DNA of 47,065 bases from Fibrobacter succinogenes (GCA_902776765.1 CACYRP010000001.1:89144-136208); one strand, 5' to 3'. Shown: positions 24,627-33,652, counted from the first letter of the stretch. The notes: generated by a model not told the origin, from the letters alone. Numbers and translations are program-made.

Positions 24627-25346
24627 ATGTTCAAAAAAATTATTCTTGCAGCTCTTGTTGTGGCAAGTGCTGTGTTTGCTCAATCAAAATCCCAAATAGA
24701 CGTAAAGTTTGGCGGTCATGCCGCTTTTAACATGGGTACAGCCTGGGGTGAAAACTCAGATAAGTTTGGTTTTGGATGGGGTCCTGGTTTTACACTCGGT
24801 TTGAATGTTAAGTTTGCTGCTGCTCCGAATGTTTTTATAGTGACTGGATTGGAGTATGATTATCGCACTGTTGATTGGGATCTTGCTGAAATGATTTCGT
24901 CTTATGAAAATGAACTTTCTGGTAGTAGCATCAGCCGTGAGCGTGAATTAGTCTCAGACTTGAACTGGACTTATTGTTTGGGTTATTTAAATATTCCGCT
25001 TTACGTTCGTTATTTTGCTGCACCTCAATTCTTTATTGATGCTGGTGCTTATGTTGGCTTTAATGTAGTTTCCACGATGGACCTTTCCTATGAAGGTCGG
25101 GAAGCTTCTAGTGATACTCCTTCAAAAATACAAGAGGATATTGATTTTGGTATCATCGCTGGACTTGGTTTTTCTGTGATGCCTAATTTCGATTTGTTTT
25201 TCCGTTATACCATGGGCTTTGCTAATATGATTGATATCGTTAAAATTGCAGCTCTTGAAGATGACGATGTTGATTATAGCGATGCTCCGAATGTTGGATT
25301 CAAGAATATGCGCTTCCAAATTGGTGCGACGTTCTGGTTCAACTAA
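24627..25346 (+). CDS. Outer-membrane beta-barrel protein, paralogue of the preceding gene
   Basis: The product has 239 residues, a signal peptide ending 'SAVFAQ', and barrel-type sequence that follows its neighbour closely ('FGGHAAFNMGTAWGENSD', 'PQFFIDAGAYVGFNV', 'VMPNFDLFFRYTMGF', final 'QIGATFWFN'). It is about 45 residues longer, mainly in extracellular loop positions (around residues 85-110 and 205-220, acidic). A terminator separates the two genes, so they are expressed separately or by read-through. An AAAGGAGAT site precedes the ATG. Confidence 0.8.
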   Translation: MFKKIILAALVVASAVFAQSKSQIDVKFGGHAAFNMGTAWGENSDKFGFGWGPGFTLGLNVKFAAAPNVFIVTGLEYDYRTVDWDLAEMISSYENELSGSSISRERELVSDLNWTYCLGYLNIPLYVRYFAAPQFFIDAGAYVGFNVVSTMDLSYEGREASSDTPSKIQEDIDFGIIAGLGFSVMPNFDLFFRYTMGFANMIDIVKIAALEDDDVDYSDAPNVGFKNMRFQIGATFWFN

Positions 25347-25370
25347 TTCAAATCTAAAAGCATAAACAAA

Positions 25371-25405
25371 CCCGCACTTCAGTTCGTTCTGGTGCGGGCT
25401 TTTTT
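25371..25405. terminator. Stem-loop terminator after the second outer-membrane protein gene
   Basis: cccgcac / gtgcggg with a 14-base loop and a T6 run on the plus strand. It lies 20 bases from the end of the convergent PotD-like gene and may serve both. Confidence 0.75.
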
Positions 25406-25424
25406 GTATGTAAATGTTTTGCTG

Positions 25425-26510
25425 TTATCGCGTTTTGACAATCATCCAAGCTTCGTCGTAAAGTTTTTCTTTTTCGCCTAGATCGGTGAGGAACACCATG
25501 CGCTTGATTTCTTGCTTGTTTGGGTTAATAACGCGGTTGTTTTTGAAATTGTCGTCGATGATTTTGAGGCTTGCTTTGTTTGGCGTTGCGTAGTTGATGA
25601 ATTTTGCAAGTCGTGCCCCGTTATTTGCATCCAAAATGTAGTTCATGAAGGCGTAGGCTCCTGCAACATTTGATGCTTTGGCGCTCAACAGCATTGCGTC
25701 AACCCACATAAATGAACCTTCTTTGGGGATCACGAATTGGAGCGTGGGGTCTTCGTTGATGGCGGCCTGTGCTTCGCCATTAAAAACGATGGCTGCTCCG
25801 TTTATGCGCGAAAGAACTTTTGCTTTACCTTCGACCGAATTTTCGAAACCGGCAAAGTTCATGTTGTTTTTTGCTTGTAAAATGTATTCTACGGCTTTGT
25901 TTATTTCGGTCTGCTCCGTGCTGTTTGCACTATTGCCTGTAGCCTGGAGGGCCATGCTGAGCATGGAGCGGCTCTCGCTGAGCAGGCTAAAGGTGCCCTT
26001 GGTGATAGTCCCGTCTAGGAGCATGGAATAGCTCACGCTGTCCGGGTGGATTTTTTTGCCACGGAAGAGGATACCTGTGGTTCCCCAAAGGTATGGGAGG
26101 CTGTAGGCGTTTGAGGGGTCGTATTTTTGATTTCGAAATTGCTGTGCGACGTTCACTCGGTTCGGGATTAAGCTCAAGTTCAGCGGCGCTATAAGTCCGA
26201 GGTGGATCATTTGTTGAATAACCACGTCAGAGGCGATGATGACATCGTATTTGCCTGTTTTGGCGGTTATGAGTTTTGCCAGCATTTCTTCTTGGGCTTC
26301 GTAAAGTTCCAATTTGATCTTGTAGCCTGTCTTTCTCTGAAAATCATCTAGCAATGCCGGGTCTATGTATTCGCTATAAAGCATTACTGTGACGGTTTTA
26401 GACAATGCTTTTTCTTCCTGTTTTTGAAGACAGGCGGTTATTGCCAAGGCGGCAAAAAAAGCAAAAAGCACAATAAAGTGTTTCAATTTTTTGTTCTCTA
26501 ATTCGGGCAT
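25425..26510 (-). CDS. PotD/PotF-like polyamine-type substrate-binding lipoprotein
   Basis: The 361-residue protein has a signal ending in 'AITAC' (lipidated Cys27). The mature part follows the class of spermidine/putrescine-binding proteins: 'VTVMLYSEYIDPALLDDFQR', 'GKYDVIIASDVVIQQMIHLG', 'YSLPYLWGTTGILF', 'FVIPKEGSFMWVDAML' and 'FMNYILDANNGARLAKFINY'. Such proteins hand the ligand to a PotABC importer. No permease or ATPase gene lies next to it, so the transporter is elsewhere or the protein has become a sensor. The ligand is inferred from family only. Confidence 0.85.
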   Translation of the reverse strand: MPELENKKLKHFIVLFAFFAALAITACLQKQEEKALSKTVTVMLYSEYIDPALLDDFQRKTGYKIKLELYEAQEEMLAKLITAKTGKYDVIIASDVVIQQMIHLGLIAPLNLSLIPNRVNVAQQFRNQKYDPSNAYSLPYLWGTTGILFRGKKIHPDSVSYSMLLDGTITKGTFSLLSESRSMLSMALQATGNSANSTEQTEINKAVEYILQAKNNMNFAGFENSVEGKAKVLSRINGAAIVFNGEAQAAINEDPTLQFVIPKEGSFMWVDAMLLSAKASNVAGAYAFMNYILDANNGARLAKFINYATPNKASLKIIDDNFKNNRVINPNKQEIKRMVFLTDLGEKEKLYDEAWMIVKTR

Positions 26511-26572
26511 CGTAATATATAGAACATAAAAAAATATTTTTTAAAGAGCTCGAAAAATTTTTCGTTTGGTAT

Positions 26573-26599
26573 AAAAAAAGCCCGACTCCGTGGTCGGGC
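26573..26599 (-). terminator. Terminator of the barrel protein gene at 26619
   Basis: Stem gcccgac / gtcgggc with a 6-base loop is followed on the minus strand by T7. Confidence 0.85.
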
Positions 26600-26618
26600 A
26601 TCTTGTGTAAAGAGCTTG

Positions 26619-27362
26619 TTAGAAGTTATAGAAAATGTTTGCACCAAATGCGAGTGGGGAGTCTAACCCGTCCTTTGTATAGCGGTCGCCACCGCCTATT
26701 TCGACACTGAGGTCCAAAGTCACTGTTTCGGTCAGGTCGAATTTGACACCAAGTCCAAATAGAAAGCCGTTGTTGCCGCCTTCGTCATCACAGGAATAGC
26801 CGGAGCAGTAATGGGTGTTTTCTTGACCCATGAGTACACGGAATTCGCCACAAATTATAAAATGGTTCAGCAATATTTGAAGTTCTGTACCGAAATAAAG
26901 ATACTGGTTTGTCCAAGGATCGCCCAACATGTAACCAATATACTTTGCCCATATTGCGCTAGAGAACAGATTGGAATGCTGCAAACCGAATTCGACGGCA
27001 AATTGATCGTCAGAAAGTTCATTGCTGCCTGGCATGTGTCCATCGACATAGAGGCCGAATCCTTGAGAAATTTGGAAGCGCAAGCCCACTTGTGCGTTCA
27101 TGAGACCGTCGAAGTCTTTGCTTAGACCGTTGGATGAAACGCTATAAAACCCGAAGGGCAGGAATGCTGAAAGTTCAAGCCAGTCCAATGCGGAGTAACG
27201 AACGCCTGCTGCAACGAGAACGCCCGATAACGGATCTTGGGATGTGTAACCGATTTTACCCGCAACTTGGCCGGAACCTTTTTTGAGTATTGGAACGTTG
27301 TCCCAAGCCGCAAAAGACATTGTTGCGAATAAAGCTAAACAAGTAATGAGTTTTTTGAACAT
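26619..27362 (-). CDS. Outer-membrane barrel protein, function unknown
   Basis: The 247-residue product has a signal peptide (MFKKLITCLALFATMSFAA) followed by barrel-like sequence ('GVRYSALDWLELSAFLPFGF', 'AQVGLRFQISQGFGLYVDGH', 'LGVKFDLTETVTLDLSVEIG') and a terminal aromatic 'ANIFYNF'. One Cys pair lies in a loop ('HYCSGYSCDDEGG'). It is similar in style to the two barrel proteins at 23954 and 24627 but not obviously a close copy. GAAGGAT precedes the ATG. Confidence 0.78.
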   Translation of the reverse strand: MFKKLITCLALFATMSFAAWDNVPILKKGSGQVAGKIGYTSQDPLSGVLVAAGVRYSALDWLELSAFLPFGFYSVSSNGLSKDFDGLMNAQVGLRFQISQGFGLYVDGHMPGSNELSDDQFAVEFGLQHSNLFSSAIWAKYIGYMLGDPWTNQYLYFGTELQILLNHFIICGEFRVLMGQENTHYCSGYSCDDEGGNNGFLFGLGVKFDLTETVTLDLSVEIGGGDRYTKDGLDSPLAFGANIFYNF

Positions 27363-27399
27363 ATTATCCTTCTTTTATTATTTGTAATAATATAAAAAA

Positions 27400-27435
27400 T
27401 TAAAATAAAAGAAAACCTCGCAGGGGTGTGCGAGG
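27400..27435 (-). terminator. Terminator of the aminotransferase gene
   Basis: Stem cctcgca / tgcgagg with a 6-base loop; on the minus strand a T-rich run (ttttcttttatttt) follows. Confidence 0.75.
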
Positions 27436-27508
27436 CTTTGAATGCTTGGATTCACTTGCACGTCATGGTACAAGCACATGACTTTGCGGCTCGGCGGCCG
27501 GAATGACG

Positions 27509-28810
27509 TTACGAGTGCAAGTACTCGATAATCGCATCGTGAATCGTGGTGAACACGCTGCGGAGTTCGTCTTCGTCTTCTTCGAGGAGCGTCACGCGGA
27601 AACCCTTGAGGTCCGTGCAGAAGCTCGTGCTCGGCACGACGCAGATGCCCTTGGCGCCCAAGAGGTAATACACAAAGCGGTAGTCGAGATTTGTGGTCTT
27701 GCTGCACCATTCTTCGACTTTCTTCTTGATAATCGGATTGTCGATTTTCAAGGTCTGGTGGCTGTTGAGCACGCCTTCGCGGAAGATGATGGTGTTGTAG
27801 AATGCGCCGTAAGTCGGGTTGAAATACAGCTCCGGAATGTCGGAGAGGATTTCGTTGATGATGGCGCTGCGGCGGCCAATTTTCTCGTTGAGCGCATCGC
27901 GGTGTTCCTTGAAACGGGCATCGCCAAGCACTCGCGGAATCGTCATCTGCGGGAGCGTGGTCGAGCAGACTTCCACCATCTTCGCGTTGTCGAGAGCGCG
28001 GCAGAAAGCGTCGAACTGTTCGTCCTTGTCGCGGTTGTAGTATTCCGCCCAACCGCAACGGGCGCCCGGCCATGGGTATTCCTTAGAGATCCCCTTGAGC
28101 GCAATACCCGGCACGTCACCGATGTATTCGGCGAGCGCGTATGCATGAGCGCCATTGTACACAATCTTGTTGTAAATTTCGTCGCAGATGATGAACAAGT
28201 TATAGCGCTTGGCGATATCGACCATCTTCTGGAGGATTTCGAGCGGGTAGACCATACCGGTCGGATTGTCCGGGTTCAAAATCAAGATGCCCGCAATGCT
28301 CGGGTTGTACTTCACCTTGTTTTCGAGTTCTTCCAAGTCCGGGTACCAGTGGTTTTCGGGCTGGAGGCGGTAAGTAATCGGCGATGTGTGGGCGTGAGCG
28401 GCTTCGGCAGAGCTGTGCGTGGAGTAAGCCGGTGCCGGTCCGATAATGCGGGTGGTCATCGACAAAAGGCCGTAAATTGTGGCAATCGCGTCACCGAGGC
28501 CATTAAAGAAGAGAATATCATCGACGTTGATTTGTGCGCCGCCGAGCTTGTTGTTCTCTTTCACCAAAAATTCGCGCGTTTCGAGCATGCCCTTAGAGGG
28601 GCAGTAGCCGTAGCTTCTGTTTGTCTTGACCAAGTCAACGACAATGTCCTTAATCCATTCGGGAAGCTGGCATTTCTTTTCGATCGGGTCGCCGATGTTT
28701 TCCCAGTGGATGGGGAGGCCAAGCGCCTTGAGCTGGTTTGCCTTCTTTACGATTTCACGGATTTCGTAAGAAAGTTCCTTAGCACCTTCGCTCAATAATC
28801 TTCTACGCAT
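27509..28810 (-). CDS. PLP-dependent aminotransferase, class I/II (AlaA-like)
   Basis: The 433-residue protein is a fold-type I aminotransferase. The PLP lysine is Lys243 in 'KGISKEYPWPGARCGW', the cofactor aspartate and tyrosine are in 'IICDEIYNKIVY', and 'ILNPDNPTGMVYPLEIL' is the usual binding loop. 'GFRVTLLEEDEDELRSVF' holds the substrate-carboxylate arginine. N-terminal 'YEIREIVKKANQLKALG' and 'WENIGDPIEKKCQLPEW' resemble alanine/glutamate aminotransferases. AGGAGT precedes the ATG. The exact amino-acid pair cannot be fixed by reading. Confidence 0.9.
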   Translation of the reverse strand: MRRRLLSEGAKELSYEIREIVKKANQLKALGLPIHWENIGDPIEKKCQLPEWIKDIVVDLVKTNRSYGYCPSKGMLETREFLVKENNKLGGAQINVDDILFFNGLGDAIATIYGLLSMTTRIIGPAPAYSTHSSAEAAHAHTSPITYRLQPENHWYPDLEELENKVKYNPSIAGILILNPDNPTGMVYPLEILQKMVDIAKRYNLFIICDEIYNKIVYNGAHAYALAEYIGDVPGIALKGISKEYPWPGARCGWAEYYNRDKDEQFDAFCRALDNAKMVEVCSTTLPQMTIPRVLGDARFKEHRDALNEKIGRRSAIINEILSDIPELYFNPTYGAFYNTIIFREGVLNSHQTLKIDNPIIKKKVEEWCSKTTNLDYRFVYYLLGAKGICVVPSTSFCTDLKGFRVTLLEEDEDELRSVFTTIHDAIIEYLHS

Positions 28811-28970
28811 TTTAGACTCCTATGCGGTTTCGAAAATTCAAATTTTTACAATGTAATTATAGAATAATATTTATAAACGTTTATCCTGTAATCTTGATTC
28901 TGCGTCATTCAGAGCATTATAAAAATGAACCTTTCGTTTTTCCTTTTGTTTAAGGTTAAAGTTTAGGGTA

Positions 28971-29002
28971 AAAAAATAGGGCAGCCTTTTACGGGGCTGC
29001 CC
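28971..29002 (-). terminator. Strong terminator of the small transcription unit at 29030-29140
   Basis: A perfect 8-bp stem (gggcagcc / ggctgccc) with an 8-base loop is followed on the minus strand by TA and T6-7. It is 28 bases beyond the stop of the small ORF. Between it and the aminotransferase start (28811-28970) nothing else is recognisable. Confidence 0.88.
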
Positions 29003-29029
29003 TTGAAACGTTCTATCTGAATTTTGGCG

Positions 29030-29140
29030 TTACGCTTTACAGATTTTTGTTTCTCTGGACAGCCCCACAATAGCTCGGGCTGCTGCCGGGCTTGCTGCAA
29101 TCGCTGCTGCGATGATGTTCTGTCCAAAGATTTTATTCAT
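29030..29140 (-). CDS. Small Ala-rich 36-residue ORF, possibly leaderless, or a structured small RNA
   Basis: ATG at 29140 opens a 37-codon frame ending TAA at 29032-29030. The peptide starts MNKIFGQNIIAAAIAAS and has a central Ala-rich helical part, then 'GLSRETKICKA'. There is no Shine-Dalgarno site, because the predicted promoter's -10 ends only 7 bases before the ATG. The transcript would therefore begin at or near the A of AUG. The RNA can also fold: 'tttggacag' near the 5' end pairs with 'ctgtccaga' downstream (one wobble), enclosing a perfect hairpin atcgc-agca-gcgat. It could be a leaderless mRNA, a regulatory RNA or both. No known family is recognised. Confidence 0.45.
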   Translation of the reverse strand: MNKIFGQNIIAAAIAASPAAARAIVGLSRETKICKA

Positions 29141-29147
29141 GTATCGA

Positions 29148-29176
29148 AATATAGCTCTGAATAAGGATAATGTCAA
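29148..29176 (-). promoter_or_regulatory. Near-consensus sigma70 promoter for the small transcript
   Basis: On the minus strand TTGACA (29176-29171), exactly 17 bases, TATATT (29153-29148). The -35 box is a perfect consensus, and the -10 differs at one or two places. The expected start is at 29142-29140. Confidence 0.75.
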
Positions 29177-29237
29177 GATTAGCTTTACCAACTAATTCCG
29201 ACATCCTCATTCCGAATTACAGGATCCTACTAACTCC

Positions 29238-30647
29238 CTATCTTCTCTTCAATTCAGGATGTAAGGCGTAGTATTTCTTCTTGTCTTCGTACATGTTGTT
29301 GTCTGCTTCGTGCAAGGCTCTGCGGATTTTGCCTCCTTTTTCATTGTAATAGAAACCGATGGCAAAACTGATGTAACCCGGAATCAGTGATTTTTGGCGG
29401 AGCGTTTTGACTTTTGCTTCTAGTTCTTCTTTTGGCTTGTCGATAGCGATAATGAGGAATTCGTCGCCACCGGCGCGGTAGCATTCGCAGTCGGTAAAAG
29501 TATCTCTCAAAAGATAAGCCGCTTTTTTTAGCAGTTCGTCGCCAGCATCATGGCCTTGATTGTCGTTGACAGGCTTGAGGCCGTTCAAGTCTGCAAAGAT
29601 TACCGCAAGGGAGTTGTATTGAAGTTTACCATTGATGAACTGCGCAATTTTGTTGTTCATGGAATTGCGGTTCAAGAGACCTGTCAAAAGGTCCTGGTTG
29701 CTGAGAACTTCAAGTTTGTTCACAAGCTGGTAATTTGAAATTTCTGATGCTACAAAAAATGCTGAAAGTTCGAGCGTTTCACGAATGTTCAGTATATTCG
29801 TGGTGTCGAAGTTTGTAACCCACATAAAACCAATGATGGTACTGCCGTACTGGAGAGGCAAAAGTATGAGGTTTTCGATTTTGGAATTGACTAGTGAATT
29901 GTACCACAGGGGGTTTATCTTGCGGGCAACTTCAAGATTTTCTCTGTTCTTTATCATCAAACAGTAGCTGCCATTGAGGGCTTCTACCCATGATCTGGCA
30001 TAATCTGTAAAGTTCTCATTTTTGCTTTCGCGAATGGAACGCTGGTTGGATCCCGGTTTCACGGAATCGCTAAATACAGACCAAGAGTTGCTGCTGAAGT
30101 CTGTTAGCAAAATGCAGCAATAGCCTGCATCACAACTTTTGCGAAGGCTTTCGGTAACGTCGTTCACGGCTTTGTGCAAATCCTTGGCTCCGCGGAGTCT
30201 TATGCAGGTTTGCAAAACGGAAGTGGACGTTGTTGCTGAAATGTTCGACATTTCAGTGAGGTCTTCTTCGAACGAAAGTTCTTGGGAAAATGTGCAGTAT
30301 GCTTTTTTCGGATCTTCGATGCTCAGAGGCATCATGTTCAGGGTGATGCTGAAATTATAATACTCTGGGCGGATGTAAGCGTGAATTGTTTTTTTCTTGA
30401 TGGCGCACTCGTAGCAGAAGTTTTCGAATCTCAACTCCTTTTTCATGTAACGTTCGTAGTTGCTACCGGGTACAAATTTTTCTTTAAAGATGACGTTGCC
30501 ATTTTCATCAACTTTTTCCATTGAACGAATGTATAGTTCGTTTCCTGCTTCAATGCGAATTGTTCCCGTTTTTCCATTCTCGTATTTTTCAACCGATACG
30601 ATGCAGGTCATCGTATGGAATCTCTCAACAAACTCTTGTAAATTCAT
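29238..30647 (-). CDS. Diguanylate cyclase, GAF-GGDEF, type A (array copy 1, last in transcription order)
   Basis: The 469-residue protein would make cyclic di-GMP from two GTP. Residues 1-~135 form a domain special to this family, with 'FENFCYECAIKKKTIHAYIR' (a C-x2-C pair). About 145-310 is a GAF-like sensor domain ('ILLPLQYGSTIIGFMWVTNF'). The GGDEF domain begins 'DLLTGLLNRNSMNN', has the metal-binding Asp in 'FADLNGLKPVND', and the signature YRAGGDEF with GGDEF at 393-397. No RxxD inhibitory site lies before it ('TFTDCECYRA'). There is no visible Shine-Dalgarno site; the start is 17 bases after the preceding gene's stop. No signal peptide or membrane helix, so the protein is cytoplasmic. 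The signal is unknown. Confidence 0.88.
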   Translation of the reverse strand: MNLQEFVERFHTMTCIVSVEKYENGKTGTIRIEAGNELYIRSMEKVDENGNVIFKEKFVPGSNYERYMKKELRFENFCYECAIKKKTIHAYIRPEYYNFSITLNMMPLSIEDPKKAYCTFSQELSFEEDLTEMSNISATTSTSVLQTCIRLRGAKDLHKAVNDVTESLRKSCDAGYCCILLTDFSSNSWSVFSDSVKPGSNQRSIRESKNENFTDYARSWVEALNGSYCLMIKNRENLEVARKINPLWYNSLVNSKIENLILLPLQYGSTIIGFMWVTNFDTTNILNIRETLELSAFFVASEISNYQLVNKLEVLSNQDLLTGLLNRNSMNNKIAQFINGKLQYNSLAVIFADLNGLKPVNDNQGHDAGDELLKKAAYLLRDTFTDCECYRAGGDEFLIIAIDKPKEELEAKVKTLRQKSLIPGYISFAIGFYYNEKGGKIRRALHEADNNMYEDKKKYYALHPELKRR

Positions 30648-30664
30648 ATTTTATTTTATTTTTT

Positions 30665-32074
30665 TTATCTCTTTTTGAGTTCTGGATGCCGAGCATAGAA
30701 TTGTTTTTTATCTTCGTACATTCGAAGATCTGCTTCGTGCATCGCAGTGCGGATATCTCCGTCACAATCGCTATAGTAAAAACCCAACGAGAAACTTACG
30801 TTATTAAGGTCTTGTGATTTTTCATGAATTTTATTGACCTTGGCTTCGATTGGTTCTCTAGGGTGGTCTGTGATTATTACTAGAAATTCGTCGCCGCCTG
30901 CGCGGTAAACTGTACCTTCTGTAAAGGTTTCTTTTAAAATGGTAGATGCTTTTTTTAGTAGCTCGTCACCTGCATCATGTCCTTGGACGTCGTTGACTGG
31001 CTTGAGACCGTTCAGGTCCGCAAAGACAACGGCTAGCGACTTGTACGATATCATTCCGTACAAGAATTGCGACACTCTGTTATTCATGGAATTTCTGTTT
31101 AGAATGCCTGTCAGAAGATCCATGTTGCTAAGCATTTCTAGCCTATTCAAAAGCTGGAAGTTGCCTAATTCCGAGGCGATAAAGAATGTCGAAATTTCAA
31201 GGGTTTCTTTTATCTGCAACGTCTTGGTTGTGTCAAAATTCGTAACCCAGATAAAGCCAGAGATTGTATTGTTGAATTCAAGAGGCAATAACACCAGACT
31301 GTCAACATTGGCTTTTGTCAAGGATGCATACCAGTTAGGGTCTCTTTGTTTGATTGCTTCAAAGTCATCTTCGCTTGCTAGCATCAGGCAGTTGCTTCCG
31401 GCAAGGATATCGACCCATGTCTTTGCGTAATCGACAAAGTTATTTGTCAAAATTCCACGAATAGAATGCTGGTTCGAGCCTTCCTTGACAGAATCGCTAA
31501 ATACAGAACAGGTGTGTTCATTAAAGTCTGTTAGCAAAATGCAACAATAGTTGGCATCGCAGAGATCACGGATATCGCTAAGGATTTCGTCCATAGTTTT
31601 CTGCATGTTCTGTGTACCACGGAGCTTTATGCATGTCTTGAGAACGGCAGACGATGTTTCGACCGAGAGTTTAGACATGGTGTCGTAGTCTACTTCGGGC
31701 GAAATATTTTGCGAATAAGTGCAATAAGCCTTGTTCGGGTCTTCTATACCCAAGGGCAACATGATTAAGTTGATGCAGAAATCAAAGTGCTCTGGACGGA
31801 TGTAGGCATGAACGGGTTCTTTTTTGATGGCGCACTGGTAGCAGAAGTGTTCGAAATTCAACTCCTTCTTCATGTACTTTTCATAACTCGTACCGGGCCT
31901 GAACGGTTCGTTTGTTATGGCATAACCATCGCGAATGGCTGTATTCGTTGCTTCGATGAATGCAGCGTTGGCGGCTTCGTAAAGAATACGCCCAAGTCGA
32001 CCATCTTTGCGTTTTTCGACGGAAACAACGCAAGTCATTGAATTAAAAGAATCAACAAATTTTTGCAAATCCAT
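30665..32074 (-). CDS. Diguanylate cyclase, GAF-GGDEF, type A (array copy 2)
   Basis: This 469-residue copy has the same layout as copy 1: N-terminal domain with 'HFCYQCAIKKEPVHAYIR', GAF-like region ('VLLPLEFNNTISGFIWVTNF'), and GGDEF domain with 'FADLNGLKPVNDVQGHDAGD' and YRAGGDEF near residue 393. The segment before the signature is 'TFTEGTVYRA', without RxxD. The C-terminus 'AMHEADLRMYEDKKQFYARH' is shared by the array. An AGGAAG sequence inside the end of the upstream gene serves as ribosome site; the two genes are 2 bases apart, so they are translationally linked. Confidence 0.9.
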   Translation of the reverse strand: MDLQKFVDSFNSMTCVVSVEKRKDGRLGRILYEAANAAFIEATNTAIRDGYAITNEPFRPGTSYEKYMKKELNFEHFCYQCAIKKEPVHAYIRPEHFDFCINLIMLPLGIEDPNKAYCTYSQNISPEVDYDTMSKLSVETSSAVLKTCIKLRGTQNMQKTMDEILSDIRDLCDANYCCILLTDFNEHTCSVFSDSVKEGSNQHSIRGILTNNFVDYAKTWVDILAGSNCLMLASEDDFEAIKQRDPNWYASLTKANVDSLVLLPLEFNNTISGFIWVTNFDTTKTLQIKETLEISTFFIASELGNFQLLNRLEMLSNMDLLTGILNRNSMNNRVSQFLYGMISYKSLAVVFADLNGLKPVNDVQGHDAGDELLKKASTILKETFTEGTVYRAGGDEFLVIITDHPREPIEAKVNKIHEKSQDLNNVSFSLGFYYSDCDGDIRTAMHEADLRMYEDKKQFYARHPELKKR

Positions 32075-32076
32075 AA

Positions 32077-33504
32077 TTAGCGCTTCCTATTTTCTGGAAA
32101 TTTTGCATAGAATTGTTTTTTGTCTTCATACATGCGAGCGTCTGCTTCGCGCATTGCTGCCCGTATATCGCCATGGTTCTCGTCGTAATAGAAACCGACT
32201 GCAAAGCTCACCGGCGTTTTAGGGTCATCTGCCTTTTTACGCAAGACTTCGATTTGTTCTTCAATGATTTCTTTCGGTTTGTCCATCGCTATAACTACGA
32301 ATTCATCACCACCGGCGCGGTAAATTTCGCAATTAGGGAACGAGTCCTTCAATGCTGTGGCTGCGTTTTTCAGGAGCGTATCACCAGCGTTATGTCCATC
32401 GCCATCATTAACGGTTTTTAGGCCATTCAAGTCCGCAAAGACAATTCCGAACTTGTCTGGCATCCGTTCCCGACCACTAACAATCTTGAGTACTCGATTA
32501 TTCATGGCGTTGCGGTTCTTGACCCCAGTCAAAAGATCTGTAGAACTCAGCATTTCCAGTTTCTGTAACAACTGGTAGTTTACAATTTCAGAAGCGATAA
32601 AGAATGTAGTCAGTTCAAGGGTTTCCTTGATGTGATCCGTATCTTTAATGTCAAAATTTGTAGACCAGATAAAGCCGATAACTTCGTCGTTGTACTGGAG
32701 TGGGAAAAGTACTAGGCTTTCAATGCCTGCATCTCGCATGGATTTGCACCAACGAGGATTGCGAGCTTTGACTGCATCCATGTCATCATCATTTTTAATG
32801 ATAAGACAGTTGCTTCCGCCAATTGTTTCTACCCAAGTTTTCACAAGTTCTGTAAACGAATCGTTCAAGTATTCTAGGAGTGAGCGCGGGACAACGTTAG
32901 GATCGCAGCTTTCACTCAGCAAGGAACAAGTGTTTTCCTTAAAATCTGTCAACATGATGCAGCAGAAACTAGCTCCGCAAATGATGCGGATATCGTTGAT
33001 GACTTCGTCCATGGTCTGGAGGAAGTTCTTGGTGCTGCGAAGCTTGATGCAAGTTTTCAAGACATCAGATGTGGTTTTTGCCGAAAGGTTTGCCATTTGA
33101 TCTACACTAGCTTCGGTTGAAACTTCTTGCGTGTAGGTGCAGTAACATTTGTTTGGATCGTCAAATTCAAGGGGCAGACTAAATATATTGAACCATACAT
33201 CGAACCTGTCGGGATGGATATAGGCATGCATCGGCTTCTTGAGGACCGCGCTGTTGTAAATGAAATGCTCGAAATTCAGGTCTTTGGGAATATAAGCGGT
33301 ATATTCCTGACCGGGCACGAACTTGTTGCCGAAGGGCATATCGATAGGATTACTGTTATTTTTTTCGTAAGACGCGATATACGCCTTATTACCGACTTCT
33401 ATGCGCATCTTCCCGTAAGTTCCGTCCGGATTTTTTTCAACAGACATGATACAGGTCATTGAGTCGAATTGATTAACGTATTCCTGTAGTTCCTGTAGAT
33501 CCAT
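32077..33504 (-). CDS. Diguanylate cyclase, GAF-GGDEF, type B (array copy 3)
   Basis: The 475-residue protein has the array's architecture, but its N-terminal domain is of the second type: 'NFEHFIYNSAVLKKPMHAYI' in place of the C-x2-C segment, and 'GQEYTAYIPKDLN' before it. The GAF-like part has 'LFPLQYNDEVIGFIWSTNFD', and the GGDEF part has 'GVKNRNAMNNRVLKIVSGRE', 'FADLNGLKTVNDGDGHNAGD' and YRAGGDEF. It heads the promoter-proximal end of a three-gene group (B-A-A). AAGGAG stands before the ATG. No RxxD inhibitory site ('SFPNCEIYRA'). Confidence 0.9.
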   Translation of the reverse strand: MDLQELQEYVNQFDSMTCIMSVEKNPDGTYGKMRIEVGNKAYIASYEKNNSNPIDMPFGNKFVPGQEYTAYIPKDLNFEHFIYNSAVLKKPMHAYIHPDRFDVWFNIFSLPLEFDDPNKCYCTYTQEVSTEASVDQMANLSAKTTSDVLKTCIKLRSTKNFLQTMDEVINDIRIICGASFCCIMLTDFKENTCSLLSESCDPNVVPRSLLEYLNDSFTELVKTWVETIGGSNCLIIKNDDDMDAVKARNPRWCKSMRDAGIESLVLFPLQYNDEVIGFIWSTNFDIKDTDHIKETLELTTFFIASEIVNYQLLQKLEMLSSTDLLTGVKNRNAMNNRVLKIVSGRERMPDKFGIVFADLNGLKTVNDGDGHNAGDTLLKNAATALKDSFPNCEIYRAGGDEFVVIAMDKPKEIIEEQIEVLRKKADDPKTPVSFAVGFYYDENHGDIRAAMREADARMYEDKKQFYAKFPENRKR

Positions 33505-33652
33505 AACATCTCCTTCTTTGGCAATAAAAGGCTCTTATAAAAATAATATGAAAAGATAGATTTGGGTGTGTTCTATGTCGCTTTTTTTCATAAATTTGAC
33601 TTCAAAAAGGTGATTTTCCTCACATCTGGTAAGGTTTCTGTATTTAAAACTT

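Noticed and set aside
27503..28798. A 431-codon frame opposite the aminotransferase gene
   Set aside because: Val/Ala/Asp-rich shadow sequence without any motif; the aminotransferase frame has the PLP lysine and a ribosome site.
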